From positions 18,000,666 to 18,064,665 of the forward strand of contig JAPTYO010000005.1 of the NCBI GenBank assembly GCA_036873135.1: a DNA stretch of 64,000 bases. Direction: 5' to 3'. This DNA comes from Clarkia xantiana subsp. parviflora. Lineage: Eukaryota > Streptophyta > Magnoliopsida > Myrtales > Onagraceae. Position numbers and translations under genes: made by a program. This document shows positions 44,228 to 55,700 of the stretch, in pieces (the stretch's first letter is position 1; every line of letters starts with the position of its first letter). Under the pieces are notes generated by a model. The model was not told the DNA's origin, ran no database searches, and saw only the letters and a list, made by a program, of their open reading frames with translations.

Positions 44228-46580
44228 GCATCATCGATGTGGCAGCAGCGATTCCGGAGACTAACGGCGGTGGGCATGGATGTTGCAAGAACGGCCCCGG
44301 CTACGCTACTCCTCTGGACGCCATGTCCGGTCCTAGAGAATCAATCCTCTATGTCACCTGTGTTTATTCTGGTAGTTAGCTAGCTAGGGATTAATTAAAT
44401 TCAGTTTAATTTCTTTCAATATTCGATTTTGACTGTTTTGTTATGTGGTTGGGATCTAATTTGTTTTACGGTTTGGGTGCAGGTACTGGAATAGAGAAGC
44501 CAGATTATCTGGGGACAGTGGATGTAAATCCAAACTCACCCACTTACTCCCAAATCATTCATAGGCTCCCAATGCCTAATATTGGTGATGAACTTCACCA
44601 TACTGGCTGGAATTCCTGTAGCTCATGCCATGCCGATCCTTCTGCAGATCGCCGATTTCTGGTTCTGCCTTCTTTGATGTCAGTCTTGTCCACTATCTCA
44701 GCTTATTTATCTATATATACATCCCCTTTTTAATTAAAAACTAATTAAGGCGTGTTAAGATAGATTATCAATGATTATGTGTAGTGTAGTCCTTTATTAA
44801 TTATGATGATTCATTAGCGTGCTGTGCTTATACATATATATATATATAATGAATGCTATACTAATACAAAATTACTTAATTATTTAGTTGTTTAGTTATT
44901 TAAATTGTATTTGCATGTGACCTGCGGGGGTTTCATTTGTTAAATTATAACTAGTGAATTAATGGTTGTTCTGGATGGATGGGTATAGATTTGGTGACTG
45001 ACTGATTGAGTGGTGTATCTCTGTGGTTTATTAATTAATTATGAAGATATATTTGTTGTTAAAAATTTTAGGAGTGTGATTGATGTGCAGATCTGGTCGT
45101 ATTTATGTGGTGGATACAAAGACAAACCCTAAGGCTCCATCCCTTTACAAAGTTGTTGAGAGTGCGGATATTGTGGAGAAAACAGGGCTTGCATTTCCAC
45201 ACACATCACACTGCCTTGCTTCTGGTGAGATAATGATTTCATGCCTTGGAGACAAAGAAGGAAAGGCAGAAGGAAATGGTTTCCTTCTACTGGATTCTGA
45301 TTTCAACGTCAAAGGAAGGTAAAGTAATGCATGCATGAATGCATGTATATTGTTGGATTTGGTATATAGATATATTTCTTGAATGAATGAATAAATTGGT
45401 ATATAGGTGGGAGAAACCTGGGAACAGTCCACTTTATGGGTACGATTTCTGGTACCAACCTCGACACAAGACAATGATAAGTTCTTCATGGGGAGCTCCA
45501 GCTGCATTTACACAAGGGTTTAACCCTCAACATGTTGCAGATGGCTTGTATGGTAGGCATCTCCATGTCTACACCTGGCCTGAAGGTGAACTCAAACAGA
45601 CTTTGGATCTTGGCAATACCGGTCTCCTTCCACTTGAGGTAATTTGCTAATTAATTCACAAGTTATAATAAGTCATATCATTCATTCATTCATTCATTGT
45701 GTGTGTTTTGTTTTGTTTACAGATCCGGTTCTTGCATGATCCATCTAAAGCTACTGGCTTTGTCGGGGCTGCTTTAACTAGCAATATGGTTAGGTTCTTT
45801 AAGAAAGAAGATGGAACATGGAGCCATGAGGTGTATATTATTAATGATCAATATCATTCATTCATTCATTTATGTATATATGATTATAAATAGATATTAT
45901 TGAGTAGCTATTATAGTAAGATTGAGTGTATGTGCAGGTTGCTATATGGGTAAAGCCACTGAAAGTCCAAAACTGGATCCTACCGGAAATGCCAGGGCTG
46001 ATCACGGACTTCCTAATGTCACTTGATGACCGATTCCTATACTTTGTGAACTGGCTGCATGGTGATGTTAGACAATACAACATTGAGGACCCTCAGAAAC
46101 CGGTGTTGACAGGCCAAATATGGGTTGGGGGTCAGATTCAGAAAGGAAGCAGCAATGTTGTTGCTGAGGCTGAAGATGGAACTACATATCAGTTTGATGT
46201 TCCTGAGATTAAGGTTAATTAATTCTTATGTGGATAAGATAAACATACTACTAGTATAATTAATTAATTAATTAATTAATATGGGGGGATGGATGCAGGG
46301 TAAGAAATTGAGAGGGGGTCCCCAGATGATTCAGTTGAGCTTAGATGGGAAGAGACTGTACGTGACTAACTCTCTATACAGCACATGGGATCGTCAGTTC
46401 TATCCAGATCTTGTGGACAAAGGGTCCCACATGCTGCAGATTGATGTGGACACTCAAAAAGGTGGCCTTTCTATAAACCCCAACTTCTTCGTGGACTTCG
46501 GGTTGGAGCCAGAGGGACCTTCCCTAGCTCATGAAATGAGGTATCCTGGAGGCGACTGCACTTCTGATATATGGATCTGA
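44224..46580 (+). CDS. SBP1: Selenium-binding protein 1 / methanethiol oxidase (7 exons)
   Basis: Cytosolic SBP56-family enzyme. Relatives oxidise methanethiol to hydrogen sulfide, hydrogen peroxide and formaldehyde, and plant SBP1 also binds selenite and cadmium. Exons with GT-AG introns: 44224-44371, 44483-44678, 45091-45318, 45407-45638, 45723-45830, 45938-46213, 46299-46580. They join to 1470 nt, 489 aa, essentially the length of Arabidopsis SBP1 (about 490). All phases are compatible and no stop interrupts. Visible motifs are a CC pair at residues 20-21 (a selenite-related site in Arabidopsis), [12 protein letters not shown] at 91-102, the beta-propeller segments [25 protein letters not shown] and [12 protein letters not shown], and the conserved C-terminus [14 protein letters not shown]. 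It is the only intact host gene here, flanked by retrotransposon LTRs 1.6 kb upstream and 0.5 kb downstream. Confidence 0.97.
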
Positions 46581-47096
46581 AATGAATTAATTATCTCCTT
46601 TTCTCTCCCTTCCCTCCCCCCTTCCATTCCATTTTTCTTTTTATTATTAATTAATAATAATAATTTGTATGTCATCATCCAGAACCATTTTGGAAGATCT
46701 ATCTAGTAGTGTTGCTCCATTAAATAAATAAATAAACTATATTTAGTAATCTACGTACGTAATAAGAAATCGGCCAGACAAAATCTACACTGGCCTTATT
46801 ATACAAATAAATAAATAAATAAATAAGAAAAACAGTCCAAAACAAATAGAAGAAGCACAATAATTTTTTCAATACATTTTTTTTTGTACACTCCTAATTA
46901 GCAACTCGGTTACATACATTTTTCAATACTCTCCTCCAAACTGAGATTGCTGCATGCTCCCCCGTCACCCAAGTAAAACGTTACTCCTTTTCTAATAATG
47001 CCTTTGTGAAAATATCCCTAACTTTTTCATCTATTGTAACGTCGTCAACAGCACGAACAGTGTGAATGTGATTAATAATTATATTCCTAACAATAT
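46581..47096. other. SBP1 3' flank with simple repeats and a possible Ty1/copia scrap
   Basis: AT-rich, with AATAAATAAATAAA runs at about 46721 and 46806 that could serve polyadenylation. On the minus strand near 47030-47000 the sequence reads RDIFTKALL, like the DIFTKAL motif at the end of Ty1/copia RNase H. This suggests an old antisense copia remnant, but it is short. AATAT at 47092-47096 may be the target-site duplication of LTR1. Confidence 0.4.
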
Positions 47097-47748
47097 TGTT
47101 GGATCACGAGCGAAGCTCCGTTACGTCCTTGACGGAAAGCTTGGACTCCTGGGCTCCGCGTAATCCTGCAAAAGGGGATGACCTGGGTGGTGACCCAGAA
47201 TCCCTCTCTGATGCTTAATGAGTATATGATCAATGGAGTGGCAGCAGTAATCTAAGTGCGTATTAGATGGGGTTTTCTGAGGTAACTTCCTCCTTTATAT
47301 AGGAGGGGAAGTTACTCAGTTACCTGTGACCGTCATTGGCCGTTTTGCCCATGATTCCGTATATCTCGCTATGATTCCGTATATCTCGTTCGGGATTCCG
47401 TAGACTTCGCCCCACGCTCCGCGTATCTTACCCATACTCCGCGTATTTCGGGCACGCCCTGCGTATCTCTGGGAGCTTATCTATATCTTTAACCGTTGTC
47501 CCGCTACTCTATCTAGTAGGCGGGTTTCGCGGTTTTATCCTCTGATCACAAGTCTCGACTCCCGTCGGGGACTCCAGAGTTATCTCATTCTAGATCACCA
47601 CCCAGGACCCTTTGTCTCATAAGACAGGTCCAGCCTCTACGGGGCTTTTATCATCGGGACCTTTACTAAGGCATATCGGGGCCTACCCAGAGGCTTCTTG
47701 TCGGGAGCATTCAGCTCATACATCGGGACCGCTGAAGTCGGGACCCTT
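47097..47748 (-). repeat. LTR1, F-family LTR interrupted by G
   Basis: Read on the minus strand it ends GTGATCCAACA, like the F LTR. On the plus strand it starts TGTTGGATCACGAG at 47097 and follows the F LTR in reverse until GGGACCCTT at 47748, where it stops about 115 bp short. The LTR of G begins there. CCCTT (47744-47748) would be the G target-site duplication. LTR1 could be a solo LTR or the 3' LTR of an element continuing right of the window. Confidence 0.85.
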
Positions 47749-48446
47749 TGTTGGATCACGGTGGAACTCCGATACGGACTTTGACGGCAATTCTAGCTCC
47801 TTTGCTCCACGCAATCCTGCAAGAGGGGATAGATCGGGCGGTGACCCAGAATCCCTCTCCGATGCTTAAATGAGTATCTCGTATGACTGGCAAGTAATAA
47901 ACTCAGAGTGTATTCAACTCAACGTAAGTGATCTGAGGTGACCTCCTGCCCTTTTATAGGCAAGGAGATGCCTCAGGTACCTGGCGAACCGTTAGGGGTG
48001 GTTAGCCCGTATCCCGCATATCTCGGACGTGATCTCGCGTATCTTAGTCATGCCCCGCGTATCTCGGCCACGCTCCGTGTATCTTAATCCACGTTCCGCG
48101 TATCTCGGCCACGCCCCGCATATCTTGGCTTTTTCCTCTGATAACGAGTCCCGACTCCCGTCGGGGACTCCAGAGTTATCTCGTTGTGTCACCGCTCGGG
48201 GCCCCTCGTCATCGTGACAGGGCCAATCATTCTCAGGGATTCGTCATCGGGGCCTACTTAAAGGCTTCTCATCGGGAGCTTCCAGCTCCACTGTCGGAAC
48301 CGACTCTGTCGGGACCTTGCCTCGTCGGGACTCCCTTCGTCGGGATCCTTCTCCTAGGTCATCTTGACCTTCCTTTTGGGGCCTGGTGGGCCTTTTTGCC
48401 GTTTCCTCGCCGTTAAAGGGCCTGACGGCTATAGTCGGACCCATCA
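47749..48446 (-). repeat. G 3' LTR (698 bp)
   Basis: On the plus strand it runs from TGTTGGATCACGGTGG to GACCCATCA, followed by TTTGCCCCCAAGAC, the polypurine tract in reverse. The leader in sense reads GGAGAGGG then GGGTCACCGCCC. U3 repeats of GCGTATCTCGG type lie at 48010-48130, and TATAAAAG (minus) lies near 47955. Confidence 0.92.
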
Positions 48447-48831
48447 TTTGCCCCCAAGACATGAGGGACTTTTAGTTCGTCGTGTCTTTCAACTCCCGAT
48501 CTTCCAATGCTAAAGTCGGGGATCTTTTCCTTGGTTCAGTTACTCAGTTTATCAGTCTTCTCCTCTACGTTTCCTCAGGGTTTTGTAGATAACTGTTATA
48601 TCCCAAGGGTCTTCTCGGTTTCCTAGTGCATTAAATGCAGTAGATAATGGAGTGACGTTTTCGACCCACGTGCCTGATTTTTCGCGCTTGTCCTTTTCTG
48701 AAAAGTGCTTTTCAGGCCGTTTCATCATTACGCCCGTTATCTTTCTGCACGTTTCATCTCAATGGTCCAGATTAAGACTCTTCGACTTCGACGACTCGGA
48801 TCGAAGTGTCCCTTCAACCGTCTTCTTCGAC
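48447..48831 (-). mobile_element. G 3' UTR and polypurine tract
   Basis: Non-coding interval between the G LTR and the aORF promoter. It starts with the reversed polypurine tract TTTGCCCCCAAGAC. No gene seen. Confidence 0.7.
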
Positions 48832-48838
48832 TATAAAA
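48832..48838 (+). promoter_or_regulatory. TATA box for the G aORF
   Basis: TATAAAA followed by CCCTAGCC, about 165 bp before the aORF ATG (49002). The sequence between is pyrimidine-rich, as expected of a plant leader. The matching F position carries the same box. Confidence 0.7.
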
Positions 48839-49001
48839 CCCTAGCCATGTTCACAATTTAACTTTTACCGTCTTCGAATTCTCAAAAAGCTCTCTGCGAT
48901 TCCTCTGCGATTCCAAGCTCTGTGATTTAGAAGGTCTTTGGAGTTTTCTCGATCATCTTTCCGGCGACGTTTCGTTCATCTCCTTCAACCTCTACTTCAT
49001 C

Positions 49002-51703
49002 ATGTCTGGTAAGGAATCCCTCTTCGTTGCTTGTTCGTCTTTTTCTTTCTAATTTCTCCAAAAGTCCCACTGTATTTTCTTGTCCTGGTTGCTTTTCAGA
49101 CAGCGGTTCCAGCTTTGAGGAGAGAAAACCCTTTAATTTTGACTATGCTCCAAATGAGATTTCCAATACTGCCTACGATGCAGCTCTCCGAGAGGGTTGC
49201 ATCACCATCACCTGGGAACCTCGTTTCCCGTATCCTAGGCATCGTCCCTCGAGTGACTCTGAGGTTACTCGTCCCCAGAAAGGGGAGGTGTTTGTCTCTA
49301 CGGGACAAATATCAGCGGGGATCAGGTTCCCCTTTTGTGGTAATCTGGTCGAGCTGTGCCACCATTACAGAACACACCCCACTACCTTTTCTCCCCATGC
49401 CATCCGCCTCTGGAACACCTTTCAAGTCCTTTGCCTCCGACAGAAGTGGGTCTACAGCCTCCAACTCTTCAGAACCTTTTATGGGATGAAGTGCAATGAG
49501 GCGGGGGTTTGCGCCTTCTACCCCCGGATGCCCAAGTGGAGTAAGCAGCAGCTTGCCCGGTATGGTTGGACCAGTGACACCTGGAAGGTGGTCAAGGGTC
49601 GGGGACTCTTGATCGATACAGGGTCCGACAATAGTAGCTGGAAGAAGAGCTACTTCTTTATCCGTCACTCCTCAATTCCCTGGCCTCGCTGGGAGGTGGT
49701 AGCAGACCCTCCGCCTGCTTTCCACACTTATGCTGACGAGGATTTCGAGACTCTCCAACTTATCCAGCTCTATCGGTGGGAGGAGTCTTACACTCCTCTC
49801 AACGCCAACTCACTCGTGGAGCGGGACCTGGTGCACGCCGGGATCCGACTCCTCGATATTGTTTCTGGGTGGCAGCTCTTCGACGGCCCTTCTAACATGG
49901 TCTCTTGGGTAAACTTCTAACTTTTCTTTGTTTATTGTTTGCAGCCAAGAAGGTATCTGTGCTGACCGATCTATTCCTTAAGCAGGGGGAGACTGATGCT
50001 GTCCGCCCCTCGCGGAAGAGGAAGTCTGCCAAGAAGGCTGCTGCTAGGTCGGGGTCTCCTTCAGCGGAGCAGCCCAACCGGAAGCGGGTGGATCTGGACC
50101 AGCTCTTCGATGTCCAGAACGCTGAAGAAGGTAAACAACTTCGACTTGCTATTAAATCGTACAAGAGGATGGTCCCGACAGATTTGATTTCCTCGACCAA
50201 GGAAGGTCGCATTGCTGACGTCAAAAGAATCCTTCGAGGCGAAACTCCCCGAGTCTTGAAGGCAGGCTACTATCACTATCGTGGGAAGGATCAATACGTC
50301 TCCCGACGTATCATTTGGTGTAAGAATCCCGATGAACTTCCTGACTACCTTTCTGAAGCTTCTCATCCTCCAGGTGCAGGTCGCTCGGGAGCTTCCTCGG
50401 GTGCTGCAGCTTCCGCAGATGCACCGCCTTCAGCGGGGGTGCCTTCCTCAGCTGGAGAGAAGGCTCCAACTGGCGATCAGTTTCGTCAGGTGGAAACTCT
50501 GGACTCCTCTGAGGAGACTGGCGGGGTTGACCCCCCCCAACAGCGTCGGAAGGCGGGGCAATCCCCCTTGAAACCAACCCCTCAGGGGCCGCCTCCTTCG
50601 TCTTCTCCGTAGCAGCGGCAGCTCTCACCTATCCACGACTTCTCTCCTTCCCCTGTTCGGGCCGAGACGGAGGCGTGCCCTTCCATTCCCCGTCCTATCT
50701 CTCCCCTTGCTCTTGATGGGGACTTCTACCAGCCCTTCAATTCTTCACAGGCGAATGCCCCTGGACTCCTATCCAGACGCTTCAGGGAGTCCCGCTCACA
50801 CAAGGGGAACAGGACCAGGAGCTGGCCCTGCACGGGTTCTATTCTGCCTTCTATGCGGCATCCGATTTACCTCAATCGGACGCATATGCAGCGGGATATC
50901 AGGGATATGGCTGTGCGCCGCGTAGAGGTGAGACTTTGCTTCTTTCTTGTTGATGATATATCGGGTCGTTTGTTCATTAACACGTTTCCTTCTTATTGCA
51001 GGAGCTCGGGGACTACAACCGCCTCATCGGGTATGTCATTGCCTATGATGAGGCCCGGGAGCGAGACCGAGGAGTCCGCGAGCAGCTTCAGGCAGATCTC
51101 AAGGCCTCCCAGTCTTCACGGGGGAAGCTTGCCAAAGAGCTGGCTGTCCTCAATCAGAAGATTCGGGACCTCCAGCATCAGATCGCGGACTTCGAGGGGC
51201 TCTTGAGGCAAGAGCGGCAGGAGCGGGGAGCAGTTGTGGATCGGCTGACCCAGGAGAAGAAGGCTGCCGAGGACCAACTGGTCCTTGAGAAGAAGGCTTT
51301 GGAGGAGCTGATCGCGGGATTTCCTGCGCAGCTGGCCGAAGCGGAGGCAAAGGGTCGGGAGGACTATCGGAGGTCGGAGGGCTTCCAAGCTGATGCCATG
51401 AAGTTCTTTGGCGCGGAGGTGGAGAACACTCTCTTCAATGCGGTTGAGGAGCTCCACCTGGAGTACGTGGATGCTATCAACTTCGACAAGTCTCGTTCTC
51501 TCGCTCCTTTTGCGAAGAAGTATTTTGCTCTTTCCGAGGAGAGTGATGGGGGGAGTACCCCCGTAATTGTCGAAGACGCTTCTGAACTTCCGAGTGCGGA
51601 CGCCCCGATAGTCAATCCTCCCGAAGCCAATCCTGTGGATCACTCTGCTACCGACTCCGCGGACCCAGCTGCTGCCGATGCTGCTGACAAGGACCAAGCT
51701 TGA
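49002..51703 (+). pseudogene. G aORF (Transposase_28-like domain plus coiled coil), one premature stop
   Basis: The first coding exon is only ATGTCTG (49002-49008), with donor GTAAGG and acceptor TTTTCAG at 49099. It yields MSDSGSSFEERKPF. The domain follows (GIRFPFCGNLVELCHHYR about 49318-49372; LFRTFYGMK near 49466; WPRWEVVADP near 49680). The next exon (after GCAG, 49944) is basic (RKRKSAKKAAARS), then FDVQNAEEGKQLRLAIKSY, then a Ser/Ala/Pro-rich linker that meets a TAG at 50610-50612. The last exon (from about 51001, after GCAG) is a heptad-like coiled coil (ELAVLNQKIRDLQHQ; LFNAVEELHLEYVDA) ending ADKDQA at 51703. The join of the second and third exons is unresolved. The role of this protein in the element is unknown. 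Confidence 0.8.
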
Positions 51704-51789
51704 ATATTTTTATCTTTTAGAGTCCTTGTATTTTCTTCTCTTTTGTCATCGTCGGGCCTTTGAGCCCTTATCAATATCAAACTTCTCTA

Positions 51790-52744
51790 GTTCCGATCTT
51801 TTGTTGCACTTCTCCGAGTGACTTTACTTATACGCGCTTAAGTCGAAACTTCGACATTTAAGACATTCTCGTACGTCTTTCCCGACGATTTAATAACTTG
51901 CACCACTTAAGGCGACTTAACTCCATGCATCACCTAAGACGACTTAATTCTGCGTACCACTTAAGGCGACTTAGTTCCATGCATCACTTAAGACGACTTA
52001 AATCGTTACTTAGGATAAACCTAAAGATTGTGCACCACTCAAGGCGACTTAGTCCCGCGCATCACTTAAGACGACTTTTGGATACTTAGAATAAATCTAA
52101 GTATTGTGCACCACTTAAGGCGGCTTGATCCCGTGCACCACTGAAGGCGACTTTCATCGTGCACCACTGAAGGCGACTTTCATCGTGCACCACTGAAGGC
52201 GACTTTCGTCGTGCACCACTGAAGGCGACTTTCATCGTGCACCACTGAAGGCGACTTTCATCGTGCACCACTGAAGGCGACTTTCGTCGTGCACCACTGA
52301 AGGCGACTTTCATCGTGCACCACTGAAGGCCACTTTCTTCGTGCACCACTGAAGGCGACTTTCATCGTGCACCACTGAAGGCGACTTTCATCGTGCACCA
52401 CTGAAGGCGACTTTCATCGTGCACCACTGAAGGCGACTTTCATCGTGCACCACTGAAGGCGACTTTCATCGTGCACCACTGAAGGCGACTTTCATCGTGC
52501 ACCACTGAAGGCGAATTTTACACTTAGCATAAATCTAAGGACAACTCTTATTTGGAAGCAACCTCTTTATTTATTGATGGCATAAGATTGGCTTACATCG
52601 AATTAAACGATAAATAGCATACACCACTTAAGGCGATTTTACATCGGGCACCACTTAAGGCGACTTTTTCGGGCACCACTTAAGGCGACTTTATCGGGCA
52701 CCACTTAAGGCGATTTTATCGGGCACCACTTAAGGCGACTTTCT
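51790..52744 (-). repeat. G hairpin array in the pol 3' UTR (26-bp core, about 15 regular units)
   Basis: Regular 26-bp units (CACTGAAGGCGACTTTCATCG) fill 52134-52515, flanked by more divergent units at 51890-52130 and 52620-52744. In element sense each unit reads CGCC-TTCAGT-GGTG or CGCC-TTAAGT-GGTG. Other units read CGTC-TTAAGT-GATG, so the pairing is kept (one G-U wobble). The first unit starts about 6 nt after the pol stop codon. Confidence 0.87.
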
Positions 52745-55700
52745 TCAAGCATGGTGTTTCTTCAAGTGTTCGCCACTGAAAAAATGCTTTAATGTTCTAC
52801 CATCGAGGTCTTCCAACTTGTATGCATTTGGAGCTGGCATCCCCACGACCTTATAAGGTCCTTCCCATTTTGGTGACATCTTGTTGATTCAATCCAAAAG
52901 GGTGAACTCGTTGCGACGCCAAACCAGCTCCCCGACAAAGAACTGTCGGGACTTCACTCGCCGATTGTAGTACCTGGCCGTCGCTAAACGCATTCGAGCT
53001 TGGACTTCATCGGCTTCCCGCCTCTTCTCTTCGAGTAAGTCCAAGTCCAGACGTCTCACTTCGTCGTTCGTTAGGGGCTCGTAATATCTCATCCGATGGG
53101 ACGCCACAGCTACCTCCACAGGTGCGACAGCTTCCGTGCCATAAACGAGGCCAAACGGAGTCTCCCCTGTTGATCGTTTGGGTGTCGTTCTAACAGCCCA
53201 AAGTACATTTTCCAGTTCATTCAGCCACTTGCCCTTCAAGGCGTAGACCCTCTTCTTCAGGCCATCCATCACGATTTTGTTGGCTGACTCCACCTGGCCA
53301 TTAGTCTGAGCATGGCGTACGGAGGCGGTCCGATGCTCAATGTTCAATTCTTCCAGATACTCCCTCACCTGAGAGCCGTTAAACGGTGGACCATTGTCGC
53401 TGATCACCACCTTAGGAATCCCGTATCTGGACACGATGTGGGTTTGGAGGAACTTGACGATCTGGTTCCCCGTTGTTCTGGCCAACGCCTTCGCCTCTAT
53501 CCATTTCGAAAAATAATCGATAGCTACAAGTAAATACTTACATTGTCCTTGTGCTTGTGGAAGAGGTCCCACCAAGTCGATGCCCCAATGCGCGAAGGGC
53601 CAAGCGCTCTTGATGGATGTCAGGTTGGCGGCCGGAGCCACGATACTCGGGGCGTACCTCTGGCACGCGTCGCATGATCGGACCAACGCCGTTGCTTCTT
53701 TGTTCATCGTGGGCCAATAGTAGCCCAAGTTCAACACCTTCCTCAAAATGGATCGGGCCCCTTCGTGACAAGCCGCGACCCCCTCATGCATTTCCTTCAA
53801 GATTCGGTTGGTGTCGGGTTCTGCTACACACTTCAGGTACGGAGTCGAGAACCAGCCCTTCTTGTACAGCTGATTGTCCAGCATCACATAATTAGACGCG
53901 ATCCGACATATCCTGTCTGCTGCTACCTTATCCTCAGGGACTGCCCCCGTAGTCAGATACGCGACTATCGGGGTCATCCAGGTGGGCTCTTCCTCCGATC
54001 CTGTCTCAATGGTGCACACCTGTGTTGGGTCGATGTTCGATAAGATCACCTTCTCCAGGAAGTGCACCTTCCGATTTTCTTCCAAAGGTGCCCCCAGGGC
54101 AAATTTGCTCAAGGCGTCTGCCTCTACGTTCTCCTCCCTCGGGATAGCCTCGATATCGAAGCTTTTGAAGCTCTCTCTCAGGGCTTGTACCTCCCGTAGA
54201 TACTTTTTCATTATCGGACTCCTTGCCTCGTATCGCCCTTGAACCTGGTTTACGATTAAAGCTGCGTCGCACTTCACTCTCAAGTGATCGATTCCAGTGC
54301 CTTTAGCGATTTTTAAGCCCGTGATAAGAGCTTCGTACTCCGCTTCATTGTTTGTGGCCTTGAATGTTAAAGCCAAGGCGTATCGGAGCGGTTCACCTTC
54401 ACCCGGTGGTATCAACAAGAAGCCCGCTCCTGATCCGTCTGAACTCGCGGAGCCATCCGTGTACATCTCCTAGGTATTTTCTTCATTTGGCTGTTCTGAT
54501 TGCTCTGCCCTCTCTGGTTGTTCTTCTGTCGGGACCTCCATGGTTTCCCCCTCTACAGGGCCCGCTTCTTCCAGATCGGGGGCTGTAGACTCTGCTATGA
54601 AATCTGCTAATGCCTGGCCTTTAATGGCTGTCCTCGGAGCGAAGTGTATGCGAAATTCGCTAAGCTCTACTGCCCATTTCACTAATCTCCCCGACGCATC
54701 CGGTCGGTTCAAAAAATGCTTCAAAGGCTGGTTCGTTAGCACAGTGATCTCGTGTGAGTGGAAATATGGCCTTAGCTTCCTCGCAGTAATAATCAACGCA
54801 AAGAGGTACTTCTCAACGGCGGGGTAGTTCAATTCAGATTTGGCAAATGCCTTGCTTACATAATAGACGGGGACTTGATTACCCTCGACAATCTTTACTA
54901 ACATAGAGCTAATGGCAAATTCAGAAACAGCCAAATAAAGGAAGAGCGGCTCGCCTGGAACCGGTTTCGCCAGCGGCGGGAGTGTGCGAAGGTGCTGCTT
55001 GAGTGCTTGGAACGCTTCTTCACATTCGGCGGTCCATTCGAATTTTTTGTTGGCCCTCAAGACTTCAAAAAACGGCATTGATCGGTCGCTGGCTTTGGAC
55101 AAGAAGCGGTTCATTGCAGCTAGTCGGCCATTCAGTACTTGCACCTCCCGATGGTTTATCGGAGACTGCATCTCCTCGATTGCCCTCAGCTTCTCAGGGT
55201 TCACTTCAATTCCTCTTTGGTTCACCATGAAGCCCAAAAACTTCCCTGAGTGGACTCCAAAGGCGCATTTCGTCGGGTTCAAGCGAACCTGATGGAGCCT
55301 CATTCGCTCAAACGCCATGGTAAGGTTGTGCACGTGATCCTCGGCTTGTCGGGACTTCACCAGCATATCATCCATGTAAGCTTCCATGGTTTCTCCCAGC
55401 ATATCTCCAAACAGCTTGTTCACCATCCGTTGGTAGGTTGCCCCGGCATTGATCAACCCGAAAGGCATGACATCGTAGTGATAGATGTCACTGTCTGCTT
55501 AGAATGCTGTGTGGGGGGCGTCTTCCTTGACCATCTTGATTTGGTTGTAGCCTGAATACGCATCCATGAAACTTAACAGCTCATGTCCCGATGTGGCATC
55601 CACCAGCTGGTCAATCCTCGGGAGTGGATAGCAATCCTTTGGGCAAGCCTTGTTTAAGTCGCGGAAGTCCACGCACATTCGCCATTTCCCGTTGGTCTTC

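Noticed and set aside
45145..45507. 120-codon minus-strand frame across SBP1 exons 3-4
   Set aside because: It is a shadow of conserved coding sequence on the other strand and crosses an intron.
46944..47060. Confident Ty1/copia element downstream of SBP1
   Set aside because: Only one short DIFTKAL-like match is visible, with no LTR or other pol motif, so it is mentioned only as a possible scrap.
52086..52515. 26-bp repeats of G as a CRISPR-like array
   Set aside because: Units are contiguous with no unique spacers, the DNA is plant nuclear, and no cas genes are present.
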